DNA from: Ascaphus truei | Lineage: Eukaryota > Chordata > Amphibia > Anura > Ascaphidae | DNA: 64,000 nt | Reading direction: 5' to 3' | Assembly (NCBI GenBank): GCA_036426205.1 | Contig: CM071568.1 | Location: 215,245,245 to 215,309,244 of the forward strand | In this document: positions 32,188-43,224 of the stretch, in pieces | How positions within the stretch are numbered: position 1 is the stretch's first letter | How the letters are laid out: each line of letters begins with the position of its first letter | Notes under the pieces: model-generated | Seen by the model: only the letters and a program-made list of their open reading frames with translations | The model's database searches: none | What the model was told of the DNA's origin: nothing | Made by a program: the position numbers and the translations under genes

Positions 32188-32930
32188 TTTATTTTTCAAC
32201 AGCCTTGGTTAACAGGACAGTTTTGATGCAGCCAATACATGTGGCAACATTATTCTAAGCATGCTGATTATTACATTTATGTTTCTGATTGAAGTAAGAG
32301 CTGTTTCTTAGGTCACCAATTGATGTAGTTATACAGGATTACAGATGTACTATTCAGTAATGGTGTAGTTAGGTCTCCACTATTCGTGCTGTGTGGCCAT
32401 ACTGCACATACCCAAGTATATATTTGTGATATACAGAGCATTTATGCTGTTACATTGGGGTTTATATGTCATCTGATACCTGGTATACTATGTGCCTATT
32501 AGGTGATTACACCAATATGGGATTTTTTCCACTGCGTAATAACCACTGCATTTATTAACTGGTGTAAGTTGAGGATAATAATCCTATTATTTGAGTCTTA
32601 TCTCATCAATTGACTTACACCAGACAGGTCTCGATTCAACACCCCATAGGGGATTTTAGTATTTGTTCATTTTGTAATTTTAAGTCGTCGCGGTTGTCAT
32701 AATGAATAAATATTTTTTATTTTTATTTTTTGAATTATTGTTTTTTGTGAGCTCTGACTCACTCTAGTGTGTCACTAGGTAGGGGTGATTCTACCTCATA
32801 TAGTGGGACAATTGGTATCCCAGGCTAATTTAGCTATTAATATTACTTTGAGTGCAGTTAACTGGGTTCTTTTCGTTAATCTTAGAGTTAACATGTTGTG
32901 CTATATATGTTGAGAAAATGGAGCAAGCGA
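32188..32930. other. Insertion between two halves of an L2 LINE, unidentified
   Basis: AT-rich sequence of unknown class. With the inverted repeat before it, it replaces the L2 RT palm region. No protein domain is seen. Confidence 0.45.
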
Positions 32931-34141
32931 GAGAATACAAGACATTCAAGGTGTTTGGGGCAAAAGGCAGGAGGGAGACAGGTCGATAGTTAGAAAGACA
33001 GGTAGGGTCAAGCTGCTGTTTTTGAGTAATGGTATAACTGTTGCATGTTTGAAGGAGGATGGGAAGGTACCAGAGTAGAGGGAGGAGTTAAAAATGTGTG
33101 CGAGGGTAGTGATTATAGTAGGACCAAGAGGTATTAGGAGATGGGAGGGAATGGGGTCAAGAGAGCAAGTGGTAGAGGGGGAAGAGGAGATCAACAGTGA
33201 CACATCCTCCTCTGAGACAGTGGAAAAAGAGTCAAGGAAGGCAGGAGGAGAGTTAGGAAGAGGTGTAGGCTGAGAGGAAGAAACAGAGGGAATGTTCAGA
33301 CGTATGGATTCTATCTTTTCTTTAAAATAGTCAGCAAAGTCCTGGGCGGAGATGGAGGAAGAAGAGGCAGCTGAGGGTGGTTTGAGTAGAGCATCAAAGA
33401 CAGAAAAGAGTCGGCGTGGGTTAGACTTGTGCTTGTTGATTAGAGAAGAAAAGTAGGCCTGTCTAGCTTGCGAGAGGGCAGAGTTGAAACAGGATAGCAT
33501 AAATTTGTAGTGAAAAAAGTCTGCGAGAGTATGAGATTTCCTCCAGAGGCGTTCAGAGGAACGAGTGGAGGAATGCAGCATGCGCGTGTGGGAATTTAGC
33601 CAGGGTCTGGGGTTAGAAGGGCGAGGACGGCAGAGAGAAAGCGGGGCATGTAGATCAAGAGAGGAGGATAAGGAAGAGTTGTAGTTCCTGACCAGGTTGT
33701 CAGGGTCTGTAGCAGAGCTGAGAGAGGAGAGGGAGGAACGTAAAGTGGAATCAAAATCTGGTAGTGAATGGAGCGCAGGTTTCTGCAGAACTGGGGGGTA
33801 GATGGAGGTGGAGAAGTGGAGAAGCGAGATAGAAAGAATGAGATGAGGTGATGGTCAGAGAGAGGAAAAGGGGAAATGGAGAAATCAGAGAGAGAGAAGT
33901 TTTCAGTGAAAACCAGGTCGAGGTAGTTGCCATCCTTATGGGTGCTGGCTGCAGTCCACTGTTGAAGGCCAAAAGAAGAGGTTAGAGAGAGAAAGCGGGA
34001 ATCCCAAGGGAGAGAGGGGTCATCAATGTGGCAATTGAAGTCCCCAAGGAGAAGAACAGGAGAGTCTGAGGAGAGAAAGAAAGAGAGCCAGGATTCAAAG
34101 TGAGAGGCCCCGCTCCGGACTTTGCAAACTTTTACGGTCAT
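32931..34141 (-). pseudogene. L2 LINE ORF2 fragment: endonuclease, linker, start of RT
   Basis: Minus strand from 34141: VLLLGDFNCHIDDPSLPWDS and FPLSDHHLISFFLSRF are the AP endonuclease GDFN and SDHH motifs. After one frame break, FFHYKFMLSCFNSALSQARQ and NPRRLFSVFDALLKPP form the linker. CSLDPIPSHLL and FKHATVIPLLK then NYRPVSLLPF start the RT. The palm with the catalytic Asp pair is absent. LINE ORF2 nicks target DNA and reverse-transcribes its own RNA. Together with 31126-31948 this was probably one element. Confidence 0.85.
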
Positions 34142-36358
34142 GGAGGCAGTAGGTCTTGATATATCTGTATCTTGCCTATGTATATAATGGTCAGGACATT
34201 GGCCATTATATACCTAGAAAATATAGGGCTAACACCAGCATGGACCAGGTGATAACAAAAAAGTGTGCTATATCTGGCGTTAATGCCAATCCAATAAATA
34301 TCGGAACTTGATGTATAGCATGATAATAGCAAAAAATGCTGTATTAGGACAATTTGCTACTGGATCCAATAAAAAGTGCAACATTTTGGGATGTGCAACG
34401 TTGATATATTGCCCTATAAAATTAAGTACATTTTTGGGTGAAAATACTGAATTTTTCGGTTACCGTTGTTTGATGTAGCAAGCTCCAAGAGCCTTATTCT
34501 GTATAGTCTGAAGCAGTCATTTGGGTCTTTTTTAGCTGAAAATCTCCATTGATTTTGCAACCGTACATGGACCGAACAGCGGCTTCAGCGCTGTATGTCG
34601 CAGTATGACTGAGCACTAATTGAGCCAGCTGGGCTGAAATAGGGATATTCTGAAAACCTGGCCTGTTTGCGGCTCTCGAGGACTGGAGTTGTGCAGTCCT
34701 GTCCTATGGCTTAAACTTTGTGAAGTATGTGAAAGTGCCCAGAAGGGGAAATAAAGTATATGCTTATTTTAGTTTTGGTGCAGTTAAAAACTGACCAACG
34801 TCAGTAACAAAGTTCCCATATTATAAAGGTAAACTGTGGGTGTACAAATATCCCAGTGTTAAATATTAATACATACACATATCTCTTCTTTCTGTCAGTC
34901 ATAAACACTGACCTACTGTGCTCTTCAGAGGAGGGTGAATTGTAGACTGACAATAATGTGTATAATACCTTTATGCTAATTGGAGAAATCAAAAACGTCC
35001 AAGGAACTGTTTGGTAAAACAGAAACCAGGTGAGCCAAAACCTACTCCTATTTATTTAACCCCTTCAGGGCACTTTCAGATACTTCACAATGTTTAGTTC
35101 ATAGGACAATAAGAAATTGCATATATTCAGTGTACGTACCTGCTAAACAGAGTTTACCTTGATGAGGTTGGCAGTCTTGAATTATGTTTTGATCAAAATA
35201 TGCAACCAAATGACTCCTTTCTTACACAGACTAAATGTAAAACGTCACTAGTATATTTGAGCCCATTTGGGAAGAGCGCAGGAATAATTCTTTGTTTTCC
35301 ATAAATATAAGCCTTTTACCAGTTATATACTTCATAAAGGAAGAGCACAGGTAACATATATAGTATTTACTACTAATTAAATACACAGCTATATATTTTA
35401 ATTGATTTGTATTTATCTGTATTAAAAGGCATGTCATGACCGTCACACTCTGAGCACGTGATTTGCATGTGACAAGGGTTAATACACACAGCTATCCAGC
35501 TGACACATTTATCTCCCCGTAAAGTTCCTCCCATCAATCTGTCACAAATATCACCTTAAAACGCTTCCACCACCAAGGATAAAGAAAATTATTATTGCTA
35601 GGGGGTCATTGGTCCCCATTTACTAAGAAAAGTATGAAATTCCCACCATCTCCAATGACACCTTTACAGCTTGAGGAGATTCAATAGATTTCCTTTTGAA
35701 TCAAAAGATGCAGAATGTAGAAAATACCCCATAACTTTCATTCTATCATGTTTGAAAATAATCCACTTTCACTGTAGGATTGGTTTAATTAAGATACAAA
35801 TATTAAGATATTAATATATTAAAAATGTATTAAGATGCATGTGTGGATATCCAACTTGATGGGGTTAAATGATAAGTTTGAGAGAAAAATGTATATCTGG
35901 CCTTTGCACCCTCACAATCAGGGATTGTTTAGCATTATATGATTAGGGTGCACTAATTATTTGATTAGTCAGATCAAAAAGGTTACAAATATATATTTGT
36001 TATTCTTGCAAATTGTTGCCAGATCCAAGATATTTTGTATTTAGTAAATTTATACAAATCAGATATCTTCCTGGCTACATCCTCTGGCATATCCAGAACA
36101 CAGAGAAACTCCTTTTAATTGATATTAAAAGGAGGTCTGCTTATTTCTACTGTCACTTGAAAACCAGGTCAGGTCACTGACCACAATAAAAACCAATACA
36201 TGTATTTTTAAGATGTAATTTTTAACTCAAGTTAACTCTTTGCGTGCCAGATTATTAAAGACTGACTATTTTCGGGCTTTATCATGACAAGGCACTTAAT
36301 TGATTTTGTATTTCTTCCTGTTAAAGGCACATTGGTGCTGAAACCAATCAGATACTAT
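34142..36358. other. No gene; AT-rich DNA with an old foldback
   Basis: No coding domains. An imperfect inverted repeat links 34693-34757 and 35055-35115. Confidence 0.5.
34693..35115. repeat. Old imperfect foldback sequence
   Basis: The left arm contains TTTGTGAAGTATGTGAAAGT and GTCCTATG. The right arm, reversed, contains TTGTGAAGTATCTGAAAGTG and GTCCTATG. The arms have diverged. Confidence 0.55.
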
Positions 36359-36831
36359 GGGCCTCATGCAGAGAGCAGCGCTATGCAGAATTGGAGAGGG
36401 GGAAAATGTTTACCTTTTTTGGAGAGTTTTTATGTCCATATGCAGAAAGGGCAGAAAACTGCCTTTCTGCATATGGAGAGTTTCAACCAGCGCTATTAGC
36501 GCTGTTGAAACTACTGGGGAAAAAATCGCGTTTTTTTTTTTTTCCCTCTCCACCGGCCGCGGAGCGCCAGCTGCTTGATGGAGAGGGAAAATGTTGAAAA
36601 TCGCGCCATTTTTTTGCCGCGAACAGCCACTAGATGGCGATCGCGGCTCTCTGCATACGGCAGAGAAAAAAACTGGAGAGAATTTAAACTCTCCAGGCGC
36701 GCGGCGAATTTGAAGGGGGAAAAAAAAAAAATGGCGCTTTTTTTTAAACTTGCCGGTTTCTGCCTTTCTGAAGGCAGAATCCGCCAATTAATGCCGCTTT
36801 CACTTTTTGCGCTGCTCTCTGCATGAGGCCC
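36359..36831. mobile_element. 473-bp Harbinger-type MITE
   Basis: Terminal inverted repeats GGGCCTCATGCAGAGAGCAG are perfect at both ends and flanked by TAT (36356-36358, 36832-36834). The ends are related to those of the MITE at 15913-16621. The interior is purine-rich on one half and pyrimidine-rich on the other, with many inverted blocks, so the whole can fold into a long hairpin. It does not encode protein. Confidence 0.88.
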
Positions 36832-39000
36832 TATGTGTGCATTAACATGAGAAATAATATCGTTTTCTTAATGGAACATTGCCCCACTGGGATGTCCACT
36901 TATGGAAAGAAAACTTTGGCATCACCACAAAATATGAAATAATAATATGAGCATGTTAAACTAAGTGAGTGTCCTACTTGACTTAAAAATCTTAAGGTTG
37001 ACTTGGGTTTACTGTTTTACAGAACACGGTTCATTTGAAAACTCGTTGAAAACGCTTTTAAATTAACATTGTAAATGTTATTGACTTTCAAAACACACAC
37101 TTTTTGCCCATGTTATTACAACTTCCTCTCTGTATTTTAATTTGGATTCGAAAACCATTTCAGATTTTGCTTTTATCAAAGTTATTATGTTCAATTTTGT
37201 TTTTGTTTCATGCATTATGGAGAATGGGCTGTAAGGTATCTGCGGTTCTGACACTAGAAGGTATTTTATGGACTGCTACACTTAGTAAATATGTGCCGTA
37301 ATCTTCCATCATTTAAATGACTATACAAAATCACAAAGGGTTAAGGTCCTCTCTGGATTTCACCAGGAAACATTTAAATATATCATTGTGCTGCTCTAAT
37401 AAATCACACAGAATAAATGCCCCTTTTGTTTTTGTCTAGGTATGCACTGATACACATGAGATGCTGTAATCTTCCTTTCCCGTATTTATTAATCACATGG
37501 GATTATGCCGCAGCTGCTTTTAGCTGGGTAGAAACTATAGAAGTGAGAAGGTATAACTTCTGCCCTATTTTAAAGAATTTCCCTACCAACCTCAATTGGG
37601 TAACACTGTTACAAAAGATGGATATAAACTCTGCCTTTTAGTGTACAAACTGAATATCTCTCACCATGTCTGTCTACACAGTGGTAGAGTTGAGATTCAA
37701 TAGTTTTTTTTTCCTTCTCTCTAAAAGGTCCACATTTCTTAACCAGGCACATACAGTACTGGTAAATTAAATGTCTTTTATTATAAAAACTGCCGCTCCA
37801 GTACAGTATAAAGAGAGCATATGCCAATGGTTTGCTCAGCAGAGCTTATACTAAACTACTCTCCTCCCAGTCCCCTCCCTTTCCTTTGTCAATACAGATT
37901 TATTATATTTTAGGCTTACTTTTAAAAACTGCCTGTTAAAGTTGCATATGATATTAAGTAGCAATTTAACTAAATGTTCTTGTTTGTTTACAGTAGCGGT
38001 GGGATCCTTTAACAGCTCATGGTAAACATAGTTGTGTCCTGGGAATGATTATGTTCATTCATTGCAGCTAACTCCAATCTGGACAAATGTGCAGTAAGTG
38101 CTTAGCAGGCAAAACAAAAAAACACTTCCTTCATTACTGCACTCATTGAAATGCAGCACATTGTGTCCATATCAAGCTGCATAGGTTTGAGATTAGTATT
38201 ATGGATACTCAATAGTAATGATACATGTATAATGGTAAAAGTGATTAGGCCAATTAGAACGGAGTTCTGCAGGTACTCTCATGTGGTATAACATGATTAG
38301 GCAGAATCTCCTTCAAAGATAAACTTGTTTTCTTCATGAGAATTACAGTAGCTCCGCATTTTTTTTACATTTATAGAATACACTAATTTTCCTAAAGCAA
38401 TATAACAATATCTGTGCCTCTGGCTTTGGGGTTTTATCAATATTATACTGCAGGCTCATTTAAAAAAAAACTATTCTACAGTACAGTATAGTGATTGCTC
38501 TGTCAGCATCTATTCCTTTTTATATCAGGGGTCATAACATCCTTTGAGTTCATCATTGACAACAAACGCTCTACTTTCCAGTTTGTACTCCTTCTTGTAT
38601 TCCCTTCATTTTTACAATGTTACTCTCATAATCTTACAGGTCACACAGCGGTCTTGTTGATTAGAGTGCTGTGGTGCACACCTCTTCTCAGGTTCTTCTG
38701 TCTTTCTCAATATTTTTAAATAATGTCTAATTTATTCTTACTGAACAGACATTATTTTATTGAAATTAAATTAAGTGTTTTCAAAATGCACTTTGACACC
38801 TACAATTCAAATACAGTAAGTCCAATGTACCAATGCCCCAACATACAGCCAAATAATTGTTATTCTAACAAAACTGGGGGTACAACATAATAATCTAAAA
38901 TAATTTTAGGCCATGCAGATGAAGAACTTTTGGAGCAGGCTTTATCACAAAAAAATACAATTATCGGAATAGTAAAAAAAAACAGTTCACACTAATGTTT
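36832..39000. other. No gene seen
   Basis: AT-rich anonymous sequence, with no domain or clear repeat. Confidence 0.55.
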
Positions 39001-39009
39001 CTTACAAAA

Positions 39010-39125
39010 TAAAGCGCCGGCAGTGGCAGAATAGGTGGTGCCGGCGGAAAAAGAGGCGGCGGCAGCAGAAGAGGTGGCGGCGGCAGAAGAGGCGGCGGAA
39101 GAAGAGGCAGTGGCGATTGCTGCGG
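39010..39125. repeat. GGC/GAA-rich imperfect trinucleotide repeat
   Basis: GGCGGCGGCAGAAGAGG-type units. A short purine-rich low-complexity tract. Confidence 0.8.
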
Positions 39126-39289
39126 GAAGTTCTTGAGTTGTGTGTCTTGTCACTGGTTCAGCATTACTGCTATAAGCTGTAATGAGATATGTAATTTATA
39201 TCCACTTTCCTTTCTATAGTGTTTAGAACGCCAATACAACAATGAGGTGTGTTCTCATTGTTTCTACTGTTTTCTGTTTTTTATTGTTC

Positions 39290-39822
39290 ATGATCTCCCC
39301 CAGTCCCATTGAGCAGACAGACCCCACTCTTCATGATCTCCCCCAGTCCCATTGAGCAGACGGACCCCCCTTCATGATCTCCCCCAGTCCCACTGAGCAA
39401 ACAGACCCCCCTTCATGATCTCCCCCAGTCCCATTGAGCAGACAGACCCCCACTTCATGATTTCCCCAAGTCCTCACTGAGCATACAGACCCCCCTTCCA
39501 TGACTCTCCCCCAGTCCCCTGAGCAAACAACCCCCCTTCATGACCTCCCCAGTCCCTTGAGCAGACATACCCCCCTTCATGAATCTCCCCCAGTCCCATT
39601 GAGCAACAGACCCCCCCCTTCATGATCTCTCCAAGTCCCACTGAGCAGACAGACCCCCCTTCATGATCTCCCCCAGTCCCACTGAGCAGACAGACCTCCA
39701 CTTCATGATCTCCCCAAGTCCCACTGAGCAAACAGACCCCTCCTTCATGATCTCCCCCAGTCCCACTGAGCAGACTGAACCCCCACTTCATGATCTTCCA
39801 CAGTCCCATTGAGCAGATGTTC
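39290..39822. repeat. Minisatellite of about 43-bp units, host site of the retrovirus
   Basis: About a dozen imperfect copies of CTTCATGATCTCCCCCAGTC followed by CCACTGAGCAGACAGACCCC. The same motif resumes after the provirus (about 49122-49147), so the retrovirus inserted inside the array. The repeat-derived minus-strand frame is not a gene. Confidence 0.9.
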
Positions 39823-40266
39823 TGTGATGGATTGGATAAAATGCCTATTTCTTCATCTGTAATGTGTACCTCGGCTATGCCTATGATCTTACTCAAAATG
39901 GCTACCGCGCTGGCTCCCCCTCCCATCGAGTATGGAAAATGGCACCCAACCCGGACTACACAACCCAAACTGATGTGTTCCACTAAGACTACAATAACAA
40001 GACCATACAAGGACATGACCTAACAAGAACCAATGAGACACTGACATGTGCATTTGCACACGACCCTTAGACCCTTAGATAAGACAGCCCTTCTTGCATA
40101 CAATCTCTCTCCTGAGCCCCTATATAAGAAACAGTGGGCTGTAACAAAGGAAGGATGCATTATCATTCTGAACTTCGTGTCAGTGTGATTCTTCTCGTGC
40201 ATGCACTACCTACATAGGAAACAATTTGGACAGATACTCTGCAGACGTTTGGTCTGATCTATCACA
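39823..40266 (+). repeat. 5' LTR
   Basis: 444 bp, beginning TGTGAT and ending ATCACA (a perfect 6-bp terminal inversion). CCCCTATATAAGAAAC at about 40117 is a good TATA box, placing transcription start roughly 25-30 bp downstream. Confidence 0.95.
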
Positions 40267-40268
40267 GC

Positions 40269-40286
40269 TGGCGCCCAACGTGGGGC
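40269..40286 (+). promoter_or_regulatory. Primer-binding site, tRNA-Lys1,2 type
   Basis: TGGCGCCCAACGTGGGGC begins two bases after the LTR. It is the known complement of the 3' end of tRNA-Lys1,2, the primer used by several beta- and lentiviruses. This is unusual next to a gamma/epsilon-like pol. Confidence 0.85.
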
Positions 40287-41068
40287 TCCAGGCTGTGAAC
40301 CAACAGACAGTCGTGAACAGAGGGACCTAGGTGGACCAAATATGGATGTGGCAGGAGATTGATCACCTCTGGAGTACGGTAAGATAACATTTATTATCTA
40401 CCGATACACACTGTCTCCGCTGTTGGTCTATTTCTGTGTCTCATACGGCTCTCCGAAGGTCACCTAAAGACAGGTAGATATCTTGCCCGGAGCCCGTTTT
40501 AAACTCGAACCTGTTACCTAGACTATCTGTCACCCGGTATATGTTATACGTGTTAGTCGGTGCCGCAAGTGGGAGCCCGAAGTGGAGTGGGATTTTTGCC
40601 GGCCGACTAGGGGTCTTGTCATTGTACGTTATAAACTTGGTGGAAGGAGGGGAATGGGGAAGTAAGGGAAAGTCGGACAGAGAGGAACACGATTTTTCCT
40701 GGTAGTGACAGCGCAGTGTGCATGTTGCGGAGGGAGGAGTGTTGAGGTGCGCGTTACGGTTGGTAACAGCGCGGTACTCTGCTGACTAATTCTTGAACAA
40801 CCTTTTCCTCTCTCTCGTAATCAAGTGGTATGTTATGTCCAAAATGTGTTTGTGGATTAATGTTGGGAATTCATGAGGACGGGTGGGGATTGTTGAGAGG
40901 CAAAGAGGAAGGATATAGCCCACAGTTACTTGGGCGACAACCCCTAGACGTTAAGCTGCCCGAACTTCTGGTTTTCGCGTTAGCGTACACTTTCCAGTAA
41001 AGAAGAAAGTGATGGAAAGAGAGTGAAGAAGCTCGAATTCAGGTTGGGTGGCCCATAAAATATAAAAC
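40287..41068 (+). other. Retroviral leader
   Basis: Non-coding stretch between the primer-binding site and the gag start. ACGGTAAGA at about 40376-40384 is a plausible major splice donor. Packaging signals cannot be recognised by eye. Confidence 0.5.
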
Positions 41069-41176
41069 ATGGGAGCACAGGTGAATAAGACAGAGAAAAG
41101 AGTCTTAGCCTGCCACCTAGTGGCCGAGAGAGAGGGAAAGGAGCATGTTAAGAAAGCAAGTAGGCTGTTTAAAGTA

Positions 41177-41577
41177 CACTGGCGACACACTTTATTCGAG
41201 CTCGGCTAGTCCCACGAATTCGGGTATACCCGGGTGTATTGAGGTTTGTGACTGTTTTCTGCCCGAGTGCATTGCGTTATTTTCCAGGCAGGGATTGAAG
41301 CATTTTATTCCCGCTGGCTGCAATACTGCACAGTATATATATATATATATACTGCATTACAATTCATGAATTTATGCCATCTGGTAGACACGCGAAGCAT
41401 TGCAGCCTATTAAATCCTAATCATTATCATTTAACAGATCAGCCGCCCGTCAGCCAGGCATGAACCCAGGCTGGGAAGGCAAACGCAACGGGGCTTGTCA
41501 GAGGTGAGGAGCGGCGCATTCCAGGTATCTGCCAGGTACATACTGGGTATTTGCTCGAATAAAGTGTGTCGGTGCAG
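41177..41577. mobile_element. 401-bp MITE inserted in gag
   Basis: Inverted ends share CGACACACTTTATTCGAGC, with TA on each side (41175-41176, 41578-41579). The ends resemble the right end of the MITE at 16679-17039. The interior contains a TA microsatellite (about 41335-41350). It puts a stop (TAG, 41207) into gag. Confidence 0.8.
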
Positions 41578-41852
41578 TATGTGGAATTAGCACAGGGAAA
41601 GGCAGATTGCAGCCAGAAGAGTGGCGAAAAATCTTGAAAGAAAAGAGAGGAATTTTGAGTGATAACAACCTGCTGAAGACAGCGGAAGCCTGGTTTAATG
41701 TCGCCAAGGCTGTCCACAGAGAAAAATGGACCGAGCAGGAGATAGAAAAGGGAGGGAAGGTTGTGTTTCTCTATCACCCTTGCGGCGACTGTACAAGTAA
41801 CCCCCCTGAAAAAGACCAACCCCCACCCTATGCTGGTGCTGACCCACCCCCC

Positions 41853-41912
41853 TGGACATGTTTGAGGTGTGGCACCCGAAATCCCCAATGGCGGGAAGAT
41901 TGTTATAATTGT
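41853..41912 (+). other. RanBP2-type zinc finger coding segment in gag
   Basis: Encodes WTCLRCGTRNPQWREDCYNC, an exact fit to W-x-C-x2-C-x3-N-x6-C-x2-C. In host proteins such fingers bind single-stranded RNA (ZRANB2) or ubiquitin/Ran (others). Role here is inferred only. Confidence 0.85.
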
Positions 41913-43224
41913 GGTGCGCAGCGCCCCCGTGTGACTGATTCACCCGTACTCACTCCTTTGTTACCTTCGCTCCTGGCCCCGACAGCACCCCCGCCTATAC
42001 AACCCACTACCCCGCCCACGGATGACAAACCAACCTCGACTACCCATGTAGCACCACTATATCCTGTGCTGCAGGCGGGCGGTTCCTATTACACCCCGAC
42101 TATGCCCCTAATGCCCCTGATGCCAGCCCTTTCACCCCAAACAACCACTGCCCCAGCGGGAGGGATTCAAGTGTACCCCGACACAACAATAGCACACAGA
42201 CCCAGCAGCAGTGTCCACTACAGTATGCCCGATAGTTTTGACTCAGATGTTGAGTCACAGGCCGCTGCACAGGAGGCGAACATGACCTGGAACACTAACC
42301 CCAGACCCCCCCAGTACTCGACCGCAGCCCAAGGTTATATGGGCAGACGCCCAAGCAGCTAGAAGGCGCCCCAATAATGTATGTCACCTTCACCTCCTCC
42401 CTGGTAACCACCCTACCAGACCCGGAGAAACAACCTATGCCCTTTTATCGTAGAGTGGCCCAGATCCAAAAAACGTACTCGGCAGCTCGATGGGATTTGG
42501 TTAGCTTATGCGAAATTAAAGCGGGGGAAGCATACTGGCCCATAATGGAAAAAAGCCTGACGGACGCTATGGTGACAAGCGATGATACATATGCCTCCGG
42601 GGTGGACTTTTGTGACCAATTACGTGACTGGGCCAGGGAAAAGCTGGCTGACCAAGCCATCAATATACAGGATGTGACTCAGGAAAAAGGGGAATCAGTG
42701 GAGAAATTCCATATCAAACTATCCCAGGTTTTTTCCGATTTAGGCTTTACCCCCTACAACAAAGCCCATAGTCATATGTTATCTGCTGCATTTGTAGCCG
42801 GACTCGAGGCACCCATTTGGAAAGGTTTAATTATGACACGACCAGAATTCCGGGTACTCCTTCTAGATACCCTTTTGTTGGTAGCGAAGGGTCTTGAATC
42901 AAGTCAGGCCCTGAAGAAAACCACCCCTATTATGTTGGCGGAGAATGTCTCTGCCCCCACTTATGGCCAAGGTTACAATCATGTGCAGTATGAGCCACGA
43001 CCACCTCCCACTTGTTTTAATTGCGGCCAGCCTGGCCATTTTAAAAGGAACTGCACGGCACCTAGACGCCACGCAGGAATCAATATAACCCCGGAAACAG
43101 TAATTGCCAGTGGAATCAGGGCAGGGACAATCACTACCCCGAAGACCAACTACCTCCCCGTCAAATGCCCTTTCAGCCCACCAATCATGGTGGGGACCAG
43201 CCCTGCTAGGAATCCGGCAAGCCT

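Noticed and set aside
36391..36826. Frames on both strands around 36.4-36.8 kb
   Set aside because: Products of a self-complementary MITE; no conserved domain.
39474..40016. 180-residue minus-strand frame with repeated SGTGGDHEGG-type units
   Set aside because: Generated by the 43-bp minisatellite and the antisense strand of the LTR.
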